From Cryobacterium glaciale (GTDB lineage Bacteria; Actinomycetota; Actinomycetes; Actinomycetales; Microbacteriaceae), in the NCBI RefSeq assembly GCF_004402535.1, contig NZ_SOEY01000030.1, positions 31,800 through 95,799 on the forward strand: a DNA stretch of 64,000 nucleotides. Direction: 5' to 3'. The translations under genes were made by a program, and so were the position numbers. Under the pieces are notes generated by a model. That model was not told the DNA's origin. It saw only the letters and a list, made by a program, of their open reading frames with translations, and searched no databases. Below are positions 8,910 to 17,924 of the stretch, piece by piece (positions within the stretch are counted from its first letter, which is position 1; each line of letters opens with the position of its first letter).

Positions 8910-9847
8910 AGATCCAGCTCCAGTTCATTGTCGTGGCCGCGCGAGACGCAACACATCATGCTGGCGTTGTCGGCTTTCTCGTCGTCGCTCAGATAGAGGT
9001 CTCGGTGTTCTGGACGGCCACGGAGCACGGGCACGATGCACTCGCCGCAAATTCCGCTGCGGCACATGTTCGGCACCCCGTGATCGGCGCCCTCCAGGGC
9101 TTCGAGCAGCGACACCCCGGCGGGTACGTCGACGTTCACGTCGCTTCGTGCCAGGTGCACCCGAAATGGTTCGCCCGGGCCTAGATCGGCGGCAGCGAAC
9201 GCCTCGGAGTGCAGCCTTGAGGCGGGCCAGCCGGCATCCGCTGCCGCCTGCAGCACGCTCGCGCTGAACCCGGCAGGCCCGCAGACGTAGAGGTGCGTGC
9301 CCAGCGGCTGGCTGCTCAGGTGCTCAGCGAGCACGACGGCGAATCGTTCGCGGCTCGTGCTCTCCACCAGCGCGGCGCCGGCCAGGGCCCGTGCCTCGTC
9401 GAGGTGGGCGGCGGCGCCGGGACGGTAGCGATACAGCAGGGTCGTCGGGCGTTGCCATTCCCCGCCGGCCTTGAGGTGCGAGATCATCGGGGTGATGCCG
9501 ATTCCGGCGGCGATCAGCAGGTGTCGCCTGGCCGTGGTGACCGGCGCGAAGGCACTGCGCGGGGCAGACACGCGGACTGTGTCGCCGACAGTGAGGGCAT
9601 GCAGGGCCAGGGAGCCGCCGGCGCCGTCCGGCTGGCGCAGTACCGAGATGGTGTAGTCGCTCGGATTGCTGCCGGATCCGGTGAGGGAATACGAGTTGGT
9701 GCGCCCGCCACGGTGCACCACGATATGACTGCCCGCCACATAGGCGGGCAGCAGGCCGCCGTCGGCCGCCTCAAACGCCAGAGAGCGGATATCAGGGGCC
9801 GCCACGGTCACATCGCGCACGACGAGGTCGAGCAGGGCGGAGCTCAC
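8906..9847 (-). CDS. PDR/VanB-type flavin reductase with 2Fe-2S domain, copy 1
   Basis: This is the electron-transfer subunit that should pass NAD(P)H electrons to the heme subunit. It has 313 residues with a flavin-binding barrel (RTNSYSLTGS), an NAD-binding region (LLIAAGIGITPMISHL) and a C-terminal plant-type ferredoxin domain with the ligands CRSGICGEC plus a later cysteine (MMCCVSRG). The GTG start at 9847 overlaps the preceding stop as GTGA. The long in-frame extension upstream is a shadow of the previous gene. It corresponds to the DmmB-type subunit of dimethylamine monooxygenase. Confidence 0.87.
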   Translation of the reverse strand: MSSALLDLVVRDVTVAAPDIRSLAFEAADGGLLPAYVAGSHIVVHRGGRTNSYSLTGSGSNPSDYTISVLRQPDGAGGSLALHALTVGDTVRVSAPRSAFAPVTTARRHLLIAAGIGITPMISHLKAGGEWQRPTTLLYRYRPGAAAHLDEARALAGAALVESTSRERFAVVLAEHLSSQPLGTHLYVCGPAGFSASVLQAAADAGWPASRLHSEAFAAADLGPGEPFRVHLARSDVNVDVPAGVSLLEALEGADHGVPNMCRSGICGECIVPVLRGRPEHRDLYLSDDEKADNASMMCCVSRGHDNELELDL

Positions 9848-10419
9848 GGCGCCGCCTCGGCATTGACAATCTCGGCGTTGACCATGAACCCCAGGTAGGC
9901 GGTACTGCGCCGGGAGAAGTGGTGATAGATCAGCAGGGAACGGTCGCACCCGAGACAGGACACGACGCCGCCGACGGGATTTCCGGTCTCGGTCACCGTC
10001 TTGCAGTGGGCGCAGTGCACCCGACGACTGCTGCGGTCGGTGACGCAGAGTGCGATCTCCTCGTCGAGGGCTCCGCGGGCGAGTGCCTCGGAACGGGCCT
10101 GGTAGACATCCGTTTCGGGGCCGGCAATAAGCAGCCGAAACCCCACGTGCACGGTTGCGAGGAGGGTGCCGAGATGGGTGAGGGTTGGCGTGTCGGCGCT
10201 CGGCGCGGTAAATTCCCGCCAGAGCGCGGCCGGGGCGCTGGTGCGCGGCCAGGCTATGCGGGCCGCAGCGGGTGCGGCCGGTCCGAAGCAGTAGACGATG
10301 CACTCGCGGGCCGCGACGAGCACGCTGGTGGTGCCAGCAGTGCTCGTCGCGGCCCGGGGAACGCTCGTGTTGGTCGCGAGCACGGTGTTGGTAGCGAACA
10401 CGGCGTTGGCGGCGGTCAT
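9844..10419 (-). CDS. DmmA-like dimethylamine monooxygenase accessory subunit, copy 1
   Basis: This 191-residue soluble protein resembles the small DmmA-type subunit found with these demethylases. The C-terminal part holds a zinc-ribbon-like pair, HCAHC and SCLGC, 20-odd residues apart. The middle (VGFRLLIAGPETDVYQAR) resembles a nucleotide- or flavin-associated fold. The N-terminus is rich in Thr and Ala (VFATNTVLATNT, a short imperfect repeat) and may be unstructured. It begins 16 bases after the upstream cupin gene and overlaps the reductase gene by four bases. Confidence 0.75.
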   Translation of the reverse strand: MTAANAVFATNTVLATNTSVPRAATSTAGTTSVLVAARECIVYCFGPAAPAAARIAWPRTSAPAALWREFTAPSADTPTLTHLGTLLATVHVGFRLLIAGPETDVYQARSEALARGALDEEIALCVTDRSSRRVHCAHCKTVTETGNPVGGVVSCLGCDRSLLIYHHFSRRSTAYLGFMVNAEIVNAEAAP

Positions 10420-10435
10420 GTTTGTTCTGACCGGC

Positions 10436-10816
10436 CTAGGGTGCGAAAGAGCGGTGTCCGACGTAGTATCCGAGCGCGTAGTCGAGCGTCTCGAACTTGA
10501 CCGTGGTGCCCTTGGGAAAGAACAGTACGTCCCGGGCGACGGCGTGCGTGACCTCCCCGGTGGCCTGGTCGGTCAGGATGAACTCGCCCTCGACGACGAC
10601 CTTCATCTCGTCGTAGGTGTACTCGTAGATCAGCGGCTCTGAAGCCGTGAGCTCGAAGAAGCCGCAGGAGATCGCGGCCCCGGCCGGGTTGGCCAGGGCG
10701 TCGCCGATGAAGGCCTCCGACCCCGGTGTGTTCATGCTCGGCAGGTTGAGGAAGGCGCCTTCGACCTTGTGGATCGAGCCGGCCTTGGTGAGCGTGCCGT
10801 TGAGGGTTGTGGTCAT
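10436..10816 (-). CDS. small cupin (EutQ-like) protein
   Basis: This 126-residue single-domain cupin carries YEYTYDEMKVVVEGEF and RDVLFFPKGTTVKFET, the two conserved cupin strands. It resembles the EutQ/DUF861 group of the ethanolamine family. The ATG at 10816 follows the ribosome site AAGGAGACC; an upstream in-frame start at 10876 lacks one. It is first in the leftward cassette. Its role could be amine binding, metal-dependent handling of an intermediate, or folding help. The family does not settle this. Confidence 0.75.
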   Translation of the reverse strand: MTTTLNGTLTKAGSIHKVEGAFLNLPSMNTPGSEAFIGDALANPAGAAISCGFFELTASEPLIYEYTYDEMKVVVEGEFILTDQATGEVTHAVARDVLFFPKGTTVKFETLDYALGYYVGHRSFAP

Positions 10817-11090
10817 CGTGGTCTCCTTGTTGCGGTCGTGCAGTGGGTCGTGCAGGCGGTGAATTTGCTTACCCAATGATTACTCGCAGTAAATCCAAAT
10901 CTGGTTTCCAAAATGTTAAATGCACGTTTCGTCTGGTTGGGCAGCCCCGTTCGGGTCAGTGCCGAAGATCGACGCGGCGATTTTACGTGCGTGAAACATC
11001 GGTCGGGTTTATTGCCGGTAAACATAGTTGCACCACAGTAACCACAGCACAGTCGACGCCTCAGGTCGTCACCGATTGATTGGAGAAGCC
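10817..11090. promoter_or_regulatory. divergent promoter region between the two demethylase cassettes
   Basis: This 274-base AT-richer stretch separates the leftward cupin-led cassette from the rightward cassette, so it must carry both promoters. I see a loose inverted pair (GTTTA and TAAAC around 11010-11026) but no strong palindrome. No open frame in it has convincing codon use. Confidence 0.4.
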
Positions 11091-11636
11091 GTGCCCACGC
11101 CCAGCAGCGCGTACGTCCACCCACCGGCCCGCAGCCTGCCGCTCTGGCCCGCCGGCCACCTCGACACCAGCGCGCGTTCGCACCTCATCGTGCGCATCGG
11201 CGGGCGGGCCGAGACCGACCTGGCGCACGAACGGCTGCGCCAGGCGCAGCAGCTCGCGCCGACCACCCTTCTGGCTTTTGCCGCCCTCGGACCGACCGAG
11301 GCTGCCACTCTGAACGCGGCGTACCGCAGCGCCCGCGTCGGGCTGCGCGTTCTCATCATCGGCGGTCAGTTCGACGTGTTCCAGGCGCTCGCCGCGGCCC
11401 GCGGCGCTGGACTGTTGCCGCCGGAACTCCGCTGCATCCTCACCCACACCCGTGACCTCCCCATGTTCTGTGCGCACTGCCGGGCCACCAGCCGGGTCGA
11501 AGCCACACCCGGCGCCATCGTCTCGTGCCCGAGCTGCCGGCGCACCCTGGAAATTCACGAACACACCTCGGAGGTCCGCGGCAGCTTCCTCGCCTCGCAG
11601 GCCGCTGCCACGAACGACCTGGCGCAGGCAGCATGA
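11091..11636 (+). CDS. DmmA-like dimethylamine monooxygenase accessory subunit, copy 2
   Basis: This 181-residue paralogue of the gene at 9844 has the same C-terminal metal-binding cysteines (FCAHC and SCPSC) and the same central VGLRVLIIGGQFDVFQAL. The N-terminus differs and lacks the Thr/Ala repeat. The GTG at 11091 follows TTGGAGA at the right spacing, so it is preferred over an earlier ATG at 11028. It is first in the rightward cassette and overlaps the reductase by ATGA. Confidence 0.75.
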   Translation: MPTPSSAYVHPPARSLPLWPAGHLDTSARSHLIVRIGGRAETDLAHERLRQAQQLAPTTLLAFAALGPTEAATLNAAYRSARVGLRVLIIGGQFDVFQALAAARGAGLLPPELRCILTHTRDLPMFCAHCRATSRVEATPGAIVSCPSCRRTLEIHEHTSEVRGSFLASQAAATNDLAQAA

Positions 11637-12664
11637 CGGTTATCAGCCCTGCTCCGGCGCGCACGTTGGATCCGCGCAAACCGGGCCACCAGCATCCGTC
11701 CTTCGATACCGGCGTGCGATCGCTCGTGGTGACCGCGGTGCTCCAGCTCACCGCGGCGATCGTGCACATCGTGTTCGAAGACCCGGCCGGGGGCATGCTC
11801 GCCGCGTATGAGCCCGGTAGTCACCTCATCGTGCAGGCCGGTCCGGTGCGCAACACCTATTCTCTGGTCGATGACGGCGTCAATCCGAACCGCTACGCGA
11901 TCTCCGTGCTGCGGCGCAACGGCACTGCTGAATCGGCCGGTTCGGGCGGGTCGGCCTGGCTGCACGAGAACGTTCGAGTCGGCCAGCGGGTAGAAATCGA
12001 AGGACCGCGATCGCTGTTCGCGCCGGTCACGACCGAGCGCAAAGCACTGCTCGTCGCGGGGGGAATCGGGGTCACGCCGATTCTCTCGCACGCCCGCGCG
12101 GCCGCACGATGGGGGCGCCCCGCCGAGGTGATCTACAGCTACCGACCGGGCTCTGGCGCGCACCTCGCCGACCTGCGCGCGCTTGCCGCGACCGGGGCGA
12201 TCACCCTGTTCGAAGTGCACAACAGAACGGATGCCGCCGCTCTGCTCGCCGAGCGCCTCGCCACCCAGCCGATGGGCACCCACGCCTACGCCTGCGGACC
12301 GCCCGAACTCGTCGACAGCTATCTGTTGCTCGGCGAAGCGGCCGGATGGCCCCCCGACCGCCTGCACTCCGAACGTTTCGAGGTGCCGCCGCAGGACCCC
12401 GGCCTGCCGTTCACCGCCATCATCGCCTCGACCGGCGCGCGCCTGGCGGTGCCGGCCGGCGTCAGCCTGCTCCAGACGCTGCTCGAGAACGGCCACGATG
12501 TGGCCAACCTCTGCCGCCAGGGGGTGTGCGGCGAATGCCGTATTCCGGTGCGATCCGGACAGATCGAACACCGCGACCACGTACTCTCCGAGCGGGAGAA
12601 AGCCGATAACACCACCATGCTCTGCTGCGTCTCGCGCGGCGCTGAAATCGAGGTAGACCTGTGA
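11633..12664 (+). CDS. PDR/VanB-type flavin reductase with 2Fe-2S domain, copy 2
   Basis: This 343-residue electron-transfer subunit shows RNTYSLVDDG for flavin binding, LLVAGGIGVTPILSHA for NAD(P)H binding, and CRQGVCGEC with MLCCVSRG for the [2Fe-2S] cluster. It is longer than copy 1 because of an N-terminal extension of about 28 residues before the conserved barrel. The ATG at 11633 overlaps the stop of the DmmA-like gene. It ends in a GTGA overlap with the next gene. The two reductases differ throughout, so the duplication is old or one cassette was acquired. Confidence 0.87.
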   Translation: MTVISPAPARTLDPRKPGHQHPSFDTGVRSLVVTAVLQLTAAIVHIVFEDPAGGMLAAYEPGSHLIVQAGPVRNTYSLVDDGVNPNRYAISVLRRNGTAESAGSGGSAWLHENVRVGQRVEIEGPRSLFAPVTTERKALLVAGGIGVTPILSHARAAARWGRPAEVIYSYRPGSGAHLADLRALAATGAITLFEVHNRTDAAALLAERLATQPMGTHAYACGPPELVDSYLLLGEAAGWPPDRLHSERFEVPPQDPGLPFTAIIASTGARLAVPAGVSLLQTLLENGHDVANLCRQGVCGECRIPVRSGQIEHRDHVLSEREKADNTTMLCCVSRGAEIEVDL

Positions 12665-13665
12665 CGATCACCGACCCCAATACGAGCGTGGCCCAACCAT
12701 TCAGCCACACGATTAATTTGCCCTGGCCGTTTCCCGACGACCTCACGGCGTTTCGCTACTCGGTCAACGTGGAGCCGGCCCGGGTGATGCGCACAACGGC
12801 CGGAGGATCCTGGGGCACCCATATCGTCGACCTCACCAATGCCGACTACCCGCAGGTGATGGCCGAGCGCCGCCGCATCCTCGACGCCGATCCCGGCCGC
12901 ACCCAGATTCTTGACGGCATGATGCCGGCCTGCTGGGACATCCTCGTCTACTACCTGCGAGACCTCGCCCTCTCGTATCCGCTCAGCTGTCACCTCGCGG
13001 AGAACGGTGACCGATTCCACTGGCGCAACGATCTGCTCGGCACCGATCAGGTTTTTGTGCTGGGCGACCTCACCACCCTGCCGTACGATCCGCTGAGTTT
13101 TCTCGGCCGAGAGATTCCCGACGATCTGCTCCTGGTGAAGGAACGCGACGGGCAATTGTTCTTCGACGCCGGCCTCGTGACCTTTGCCGCAGCCTGGTCG
13201 GTGAGCTTTGACGTTGGGATGAATTTTCGGGAGATCCACGGTCCGGTGCCCCGCTTCACCGGTGAGGGGCTCACGAGCCGGGCCGAGCAGTTCCTCATGC
13301 ACCTGCCCACCGATTCCGTCTACCGGCGCGTCAACTGGACCCTCTCGGCCTCCGGCTCGCGCAAACTCGACGTCAGCCTCGAAGAACTCCCGGAATGGGG
13401 CGGCGACATGCCGCGCCTGGTGCGCGACCGTGACTTCGGCAACGTGCAGCTGCGCATCGAGCTGGAGCATTTCATGCGCCTGCCGATGTCGGGTGCGATC
13501 ACCTTCTGCATCCGCACCTTCATGGCCTCGTTCGCCGAGATCAAGGCCATTCCCGTCTGGCGCGACCAACTGGCCCAGGTGCTCACCGAACTCCCCGAGG
13601 ACCTCGCCAGCTACAAGGGGTTCATCGGCCACCGCACTGAGGCCGTCGCCTGGCTGCTCGCCTAG
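12661..13665 (+). CDS. heme-dependent oxidative N-demethylase catalytic subunit (DUF3445), copy 2
   Basis: This 334-residue DUF3445 protein is paralogous to the gene at 7890. Shared blocks are FRYSVNVEPARV, FHWRNDLLGTDQ, and SFDVGMNFREIHGPVPRFTGE. The GTG start at 12661 overlaps the preceding stop. Expected chemistry is oxidative demethylation of dimethylamine or a related amine to the primary amine and formaldehyde. The downstream ammonium channel and PII fit a route from methylated amines to ammonium, although no methylamine dehydrogenase or N-methylglutamate pathway lies in the window. Confidence 0.87.
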   Translation: MTITDPNTSVAQPFSHTINLPWPFPDDLTAFRYSVNVEPARVMRTTAGGSWGTHIVDLTNADYPQVMAERRRILDADPGRTQILDGMMPACWDILVYYLRDLALSYPLSCHLAENGDRFHWRNDLLGTDQVFVLGDLTTLPYDPLSFLGREIPDDLLLVKERDGQLFFDAGLVTFAAAWSVSFDVGMNFREIHGPVPRFTGEGLTSRAEQFLMHLPTDSVYRRVNWTLSASGSRKLDVSLEELPEWGGDMPRLVRDRDFGNVQLRIELEHFMRLPMSGAITFCIRTFMASFAEIKAIPVWRDQLAQVLTELPEDLASYKGFIGHRTEAVAWLLA

Positions 13666-13723
13666 CAGCGCCGCGCCACCCGCAGCATCCATTCGCCACA
13701 CCACTAGCAACAGGAGAACCCCT

Positions 13724-14968
13724 ATGCCCGCCGCAGACCTCGCCTGGCTCCTCGCCGCATTCGCCCTCGTGTCCCTCATGTTTCCCGGGCTCGCCATGTT
13801 CTACGGAGGCATGCTCGGCAGCAAGAACGTGCTCAACATGATCATGATGGTTATGAGCTCACTCGCTGTCACGAGCGTGCTGTACGTGCTGTACGGCTAC
13901 AGCATGGTCTCGGGAAACTCCCTCGGAGGCCTCGGAATCATCGGGGACCCGCTGGAATTCTTCGGACTCCAGAGCTTCGTAGCGGATGCCGCCAGCGGCG
14001 GCGCCGAGGGCCTGTACTGGGCGGCATTCTTCATTCTGTTCGCCGCGATCACCATCGCGATCGTGGCCAGCGGCGCGGCCGGGCGCATGAAATTCGGCGC
14101 CTGGATCCTGTTCTCCGGGCTCTGGCTCACCCTGGTCTATTTTCCCCTCGCCCACCAGGTCTTCACCTTCACCGACGAGGAGAGCGGCTATGTCGGCGGC
14201 TGGCTGCGCAACGTCGTCGAACTGCACGACTTCGCCGGCGGCACCGCCGTGCACATGAACGCCGGCGTCGCCGCACTCGCCCTCGCCCTGGTGCTCGGCA
14301 AGAGCAAGGGCGGACACCGCCCGCACAACCTGCCGCTCGTCGTACTCGGGGCCGGCATCCTCTGGTTCGGTTGGTACGGCTTCAACGGCGGATCCGCCGC
14401 CGGCGCGAACTTTCTCGCCCAGTATGTCGTGCTCACCTCGTTGCTGGCCGGTTCGGCCGGCATGATCGGCTTCGCACTCGTCGAGAAGATTCGCACGGGT
14501 CGTGCCACGACGCTCGGCATGGCCTCCGGTGCTATCGCCGGGCTCGTCGGCATCACTCCCTCGGCCGACGCCGTCAACCCGGTCGGGGCCCTGCTCGTTG
14601 GCCTGTTCAGCGGCGGCGTCGTCTGCCTGGCCCTGAAATGGAAGACCAGGCTGGGTATCGATGACACCCTGGACGCCTTCGCTGTGCACGGCGTCGGCGG
14701 TGTGGTCGGAGTGATCTGCGTCGTGCTGTTCGCCGCCGGCGACGCCCCAGCCGGCATCACCGGCATCCTCTTCGGGGGCAGCTGGGATATCGTCTGGCGC
14801 GAACTGGTGGCTATCACGGTCACCTGCGTCTATTCGTTCACGGTGACCTACGCCATCGCCTGGACGCTGAACAAAACCATCGGGCTGCGCGTGTCCGAAG
14901 AAGAAGAATACGTGGGCCTCGACGTCAGCTACCACGCAGAAACGGCCTATGATTCCGGCCGCGTCTAA
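13724..14968 (+). CDS. amt: ammonium transporter Amt
   Basis: This 414-residue integral membrane ammonium channel has eleven expected helices. The start MPAADLAWLLAAFALVSLMF and the segment HDFAGGTAVHMNAGVAALAL include the pore histidine region. AVHGVGGVVGVICV contains the second pore histidine, and WFGWYGFNGGSA is the family signature. The ATG at 13724 follows AACAGGAGAACC. It is 58 bases after the demethylase gene and directly precedes PII, the usual amt-glnK order. An open antisense frame covers most of this gene and is a codon-bias artefact. Confidence 0.95.
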   Translation: MPAADLAWLLAAFALVSLMFPGLAMFYGGMLGSKNVLNMIMMVMSSLAVTSVLYVLYGYSMVSGNSLGGLGIIGDPLEFFGLQSFVADAASGGAEGLYWAAFFILFAAITIAIVASGAAGRMKFGAWILFSGLWLTLVYFPLAHQVFTFTDEESGYVGGWLRNVVELHDFAGGTAVHMNAGVAALALALVLGKSKGGHRPHNLPLVVLGAGILWFGWYGFNGGSAAGANFLAQYVVLTSLLAGSAGMIGFALVEKIRTGRATTLGMASGAIAGLVGITPSADAVNPVGALLVGLFSGGVVCLALKWKTRLGIDDTLDAFAVHGVGGVVGVICVVLFAAGDAPAGITGILFGGSWDIVWRELVAITVTCVYSFTVTYAIAWTLNKTIGLRVSEEEEYVGLDVSYHAETAYDSGRV

Positions 14969-15004
14969 CACCACCCCACCGCACCTCACACCTAAGGACT
15001 CAAG

Positions 15005-15343
15005 ATGAAACTCATCACCGCGATCATTCAGCCGCACCGCCAGGGCGCCGTGCACGATGCCCTCATCGGCGTGCACGTGAACGGCCTCACCGTCACCGAG
15101 GTGAGCGGCTATGGATCCCAGAAAGGCCACTCGGAGATCTACCGCGGCGCCGAATACACCGTCGCCTTCCGGCCCAAGGTGCGCATCGACGTGATCGTCA
15201 GCGACGAAGACCTCGAGTCCACGATCCAGACCATCGTCGCCGCGGCCTGCACCGGCAAGATCGGAGATGGCAAGGTCTGGGCCACCGACGTGACCGACGT
15301 CGTGCGGGTGCGCACCGGCGAGCGCGGTCCCGCCGCCGTCTAG
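15005..15343 (+). CDS. glnK: PII nitrogen regulatory protein
   Basis: This 112-residue trimeric PII senses 2-oxoglutarate and ATP/ADP and gates Amt. The T-loop sequence GYGSQKGHSEIYRGAEY contains the tyrosine that is nucleotidylated in this phylum, and TGKIGDGKVW is the ATP-binding B-loop region. The start follows AAGGACTCAAG. glnD, which often follows amt-glnK in Actinomycetota, is absent; an unrelated gene follows instead. No nitrogen-regulator box could be assigned with confidence upstream. Confidence 0.95.
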   Translation: MKLITAIIQPHRQGAVHDALIGVHVNGLTVTEVSGYGSQKGHSEIYRGAEYTVAFRPKVRIDVIVSDEDLESTIQTIVAAACTGKIGDGKVWATDVTDVVRVRTGERGPAAV

Positions 15344-15350
15344 ACGGCGG
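15333..15350 (+). terminator. hairpin at the end of glnK
   Basis: CCGCCGTCT and AGACGGCGG form a perfect inverted pair that spans the glnK stop codon. There is no clear T-run, so this could end transcription weakly or protect the mRNA. Confidence 0.5.
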
Positions 15351-15381
15351 TTCAAGCCGGGGGCGGGGTAGCCTGTGCGGC

Positions 15382-15795
15382 ATGACCGAACCGACGAAGG
15401 CCCAGGGCGAGACCGCGACCGTGCGCGGCATCATCGCGTTCGCGCGAGCCCAACGACCGCTGTCGCCATTGACGGTCACGGTACTGGTCGAAGACGTTTC
15501 CAGAGCGGATGCCCCGAGCACCATCGTTGGCCGCTCCCGTTTCGAGATTCCCGCCTCTTCGCCCAACCCGCCGTCAGACGGCGACCTGAGCTTTGCCGTG
15601 ACCGTCCCCGCCGAAGCACTCGACACCGTGCGACGCCTCAATGTGCGGGTGCACGTGCGTGCGCGGTCACTCGGGGAACCCGACGTGACCGAACGGCCCG
15701 ACATCACCGAGGGGGACTTTGTCTCGACTCAGTCCCACCCGGTGCTGCCACGGCCGGTTGCGGCGTCAGTCCGTATCCCGGTTCAACGCGTCTGA
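15382..15795 (+). CDS. YbaY-like domain protein
   Basis: This 137-residue protein has beta-rich sequence resembling the YbaY/pilotin-like fold: [22 protein letters not shown], followed by a charged mid-region and a strand ending [10 protein letters not shown]. Unlike the lipoproteins of that family it has no signal peptide or lipobox from the ATG at 15382, so it should be cytosolic unless the start is wrong. Its 3' end overlaps the convergent metalloprotease gene by 30 bases. The function is unknown. Confidence 0.6.
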   Translation: MTEPTKAQGETATVRGIIAFARAQRPLSPLTVTVLVEDVSRADAPSTIVGRSRFEIPASSPNPPSDGDLSFAVTVPAEALDTVRRLNVRVHVRARSLGEPDVTERPDITEGDFVSTQSHPVLPRPVAASVRIPVQRV

Positions 15796-17676
15796 ACCGG
15801 CACGCACCTCGGCCTCGTCGAACGAGGTGATCACGCCGCCGAGGCTCTCGTAGCCGGTGAGCGACGGACCCCACGCTGCGCCGTTGAACCACTTGTGGAA
15901 CAGCGCGCTGTTGGTGCCGGTCAGGAACACGTCGAGCCGGCCCGACGACCACGAGACCACGCGCGGCTGCGAGGTCGCGATTCCGCCCATGTTCTCGTAA
16001 CCGAGAACCGATGGACCCCAGGCGTTGCCGTCAAACCACTTGTGGTACAGCGCACTGTCGGTGCCGATCACAAATAGGTCCAGCCGGTTCGGCCCCCAGG
16101 AGACGGCCTCGGGTTCGCCAACGACGATGCCGCCGAGTTGTTCGAAGTCGTTCACCGACGGGCCCCAGGCCGAGCCGTTCCACCACTTGTGGTACAGCGC
16201 ACCATCCGTGCCCGTGACGAAGACATCGAGCCGGTTCGGACCCCAGGAGACCACACGCGGCGACGAGGTGCAGACCCCGCCGAGCCGTTCGTAGCCGGTG
16301 AGCGACGGTCCCCAGGCGCTGCCGTTCCACCACTTGTGGTACAGCGCCCGGTCGGTGCCGATCACGAAGACATCGAGTCGGTTCGGGCCCCAGGAAACGA
16401 CTTCGGGCTGGCCGACGACGATGCCGCCCATGTTCTCGTAGCCGGTGACCGAGGGACCCCACGCGCCGTTGAACCACTTGTGATAAAGCCCGTGGTCACT
16501 GCCGACGACGAAGACGTCGAGCCGGTTCGGTCCCCACGCCACCACGCGCGGGTCGCCGAGAATGACGCCGCCCATGTACTCGTAGCCGGTCACCGACGGC
16601 CCCCAGGCGCTGCCGTTCCACCACTTGTGGTAGAGCGCGCTGTCGGTTCCGGTGACGAACAGGTCGAGCCGGTTCGGCCCCCACGCCACGGCCTGCGGAG
16701 CGCACTCGGCGATACCGCCCATATTCTCGTACCCGGTGACCGACGGCCCCCAGGCCCCGCTGAACCACTTGTGGAACACGGCGCGGTTGGTGCCGAGCAC
16801 GAAGGCGTCGAGCCGATTCGGGCCCCACGATACGACGGGGCTCGAGCTCGCCCTGGCTGTCTGCGGGTACATGAAGTTCACCGCGGCGATGTCACCGGCC
16901 GAGAGGGCGGTGCGCTGGCCGATCTGGGCGCCGGCCTGCACCGGCGTGATCGTCTCGAGCCCGTTCTTCGAGAAGGCGGTGCGTGGGTAGTGCATGATCG
17001 AGCCGTAATCGTAGCCGCCGACATCATCGCCGTCGACGATGTGCTGGTCGAACTGGCTCTCCATGCCGGCTTCGATGTTGGCCCGGTTGATGGTCACGAA
17101 GGTGTTGCGGTCTTCGCGGCTCTGTTCGTGCCAGAGGCCGACCGCATGGCCGATCTCGTGGATGGCGTTGCCGGTGCTGCAGCCGGTACCCAGACTGATG
17201 GTCTGCATGCCGTTCCCCTGCATGCCCAGCATCGACCAGCATCCGCCGGAATCACTGAACTCGATGAAGTTGGGATATTGCGCCGCGTTGGCCGTGGTGC
17301 GTTCCGGAAAGCGGATGGGCGTGCGCGCTTCCCAGTGCGTGATCGCATCCCGCACACGCTGCTGATTCGGCAGGGCGGCGTTGATCCGGAATGGAACCTC
17401 GGCATTGGTCCATCGAAAGCGTGCGCCGGTGATGATGACGCCTCGCGCTCTGGCATCATCCTGGTTCGCTGCATCCTTGGTCTGCTCCAACTCGGCGACG
17501 GTGCCCAGCACGATGTCACCTTCGAACACGGCCAGGTTGTTGACCTTGTAATACACCACTTCGGTCGGTCCGAAGGTGACGCCGGAGATGATACCGGAGG
17601 CCGACTCGCCCGCCTGAAACTCTCCCTCGCTCACGAATTTCTGGTCGCCTCCGGGGCCGGACTTGTTATCTGCCAT
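15766..17676 (-). CDS. astacin-like zinc metalloprotease with seven-repeat beta-propeller
   Basis: This protein has 636 residues. An N-terminal segment (1-80) precedes an astacin-type protease domain (about 85-272) with the zinc motif [11 protein letters not shown] (His173, Glu174, His177, His183) and the Met-turn SIMHYP (Met228). Then come seven near-identical repeats of about 48 residues ([26 protein letters not shown]), which should close a seven-bladed lectin-like propeller. The ATG at 17676 has a strong ribosome site (AAGGAGTAG). No signal peptide is visible, which is odd for an astacin. It may be exported by a non-classical route or act inside the cell. Confidence 0.87.
   Translation of the reverse strand: MADNKSGPGGDQKFVSEGEFQAGESASGIISGVTFGPTEVVYYKVNNLAVFEGDIVLGTVAELEQTKDAANQDDARARGVIITGARFRWTNAEVPFRINAALPNQQRVRDAITHWEARTPIRFPERTTANAAQYPNFIEFSDSGGCWSMLGMQGNGMQTISLGTGCSTGNAIHEIGHAVGLWHEQSREDRNTFVTINRANIEAGMESQFDQHIVDGDDVGGYDYGSIMHYPRTAFSKNGLETITPVQAGAQIGQRTALSAGDIAAVNFMYPQTARASSSPVVSWGPNRLDAFVLGTNRAVFHKWFSGAWGPSVTGYENMGGIAECAPQAVAWGPNRLDLFVTGTDSALYHKWWNGSAWGPSVTGYEYMGGVILGDPRVVAWGPNRLDVFVVGSDHGLYHKWFNGAWGPSVTGYENMGGIVVGQPEVVSWGPNRLDVFVIGTDRALYHKWWNGSAWGPSLTGYERLGGVCTSSPRVVSWGPNRLDVFVTGTDGALYHKWWNGSAWGPSVNDFEQLGGIVVGEPEAVSWGPNRLDLFVIGTDSALYHKWFDGNAWGPSVLGYENMGGIATSQPRVVSWSSGRLDVFLTGTNSALFHKWFNGAAWGPSLTGYESLGGVITSFDEAEVRAGSDALNRDTD
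15826..16845 (-). repeat. seven tandem propeller repeats within the metalloprotease gene
   Basis: There are seven direct repeats of about 144-147 bases. Each encodes a blade with WGPNRLD, HKW and AWGPS. Repeats 2, 4 and 5 are closest to each other ([10 protein letters not shown]), while the last has diverged ([10 protein letters not shown]). The high similarity implies recent duplication or gene conversion. Confidence 0.85.
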
Positions 17677-17716
17677 GGAACTACTCCTTGTGTGTTCTGT
17701 TCCCCACTGGCACTGG

Positions 17717-17761
17717 CCGGAATGGGCGGTGCCGGAAAGGGCGGTGCCGGAATGGGCACTG
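17717..17761. repeat. 15-base tandem repeat, three units
   Basis: Units CCGGAATGGGCGGTG, CCGGAAAGGGCGGTG and CCGGAATGGGCACTG lie head to tail 41 bases upstream of the metalloprotease start, in its leader or promoter. Copy number could vary between strains. Confidence 0.6.
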
Positions 17762-17924
17762 CGCCCGCTGGCGGTCACGCTACGCCGGCGGGCGTTATCG
17801 GAGCGTTACTCGGGCTCAGAATCGGGTTCGGGTTCGATGGAGCAATAACGCTGTCGGTCGCTGGGTATTATGACCTGAATCGTTCACCGATCAGGTGGCG
17901 CCCACGCCCGCAAAGGAGTACCCG

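Noticed and set aside
13859..15355. Long antisense open frame of 498 codons opposite amt and glnK
   Set aside because: Its residues are typical of reverse reading of GC-rich genes and it has no family signature; amt and glnK on the other strand are certain.
15826..16845. CRISPR or mobile repeat array
   Set aside because: The repeats are coding and encode propeller blades in one frame.
17717..17761. CRISPR-like array
   Set aside because: Units are 15 bases with no spacers between them, so this is a simple tandem repeat.
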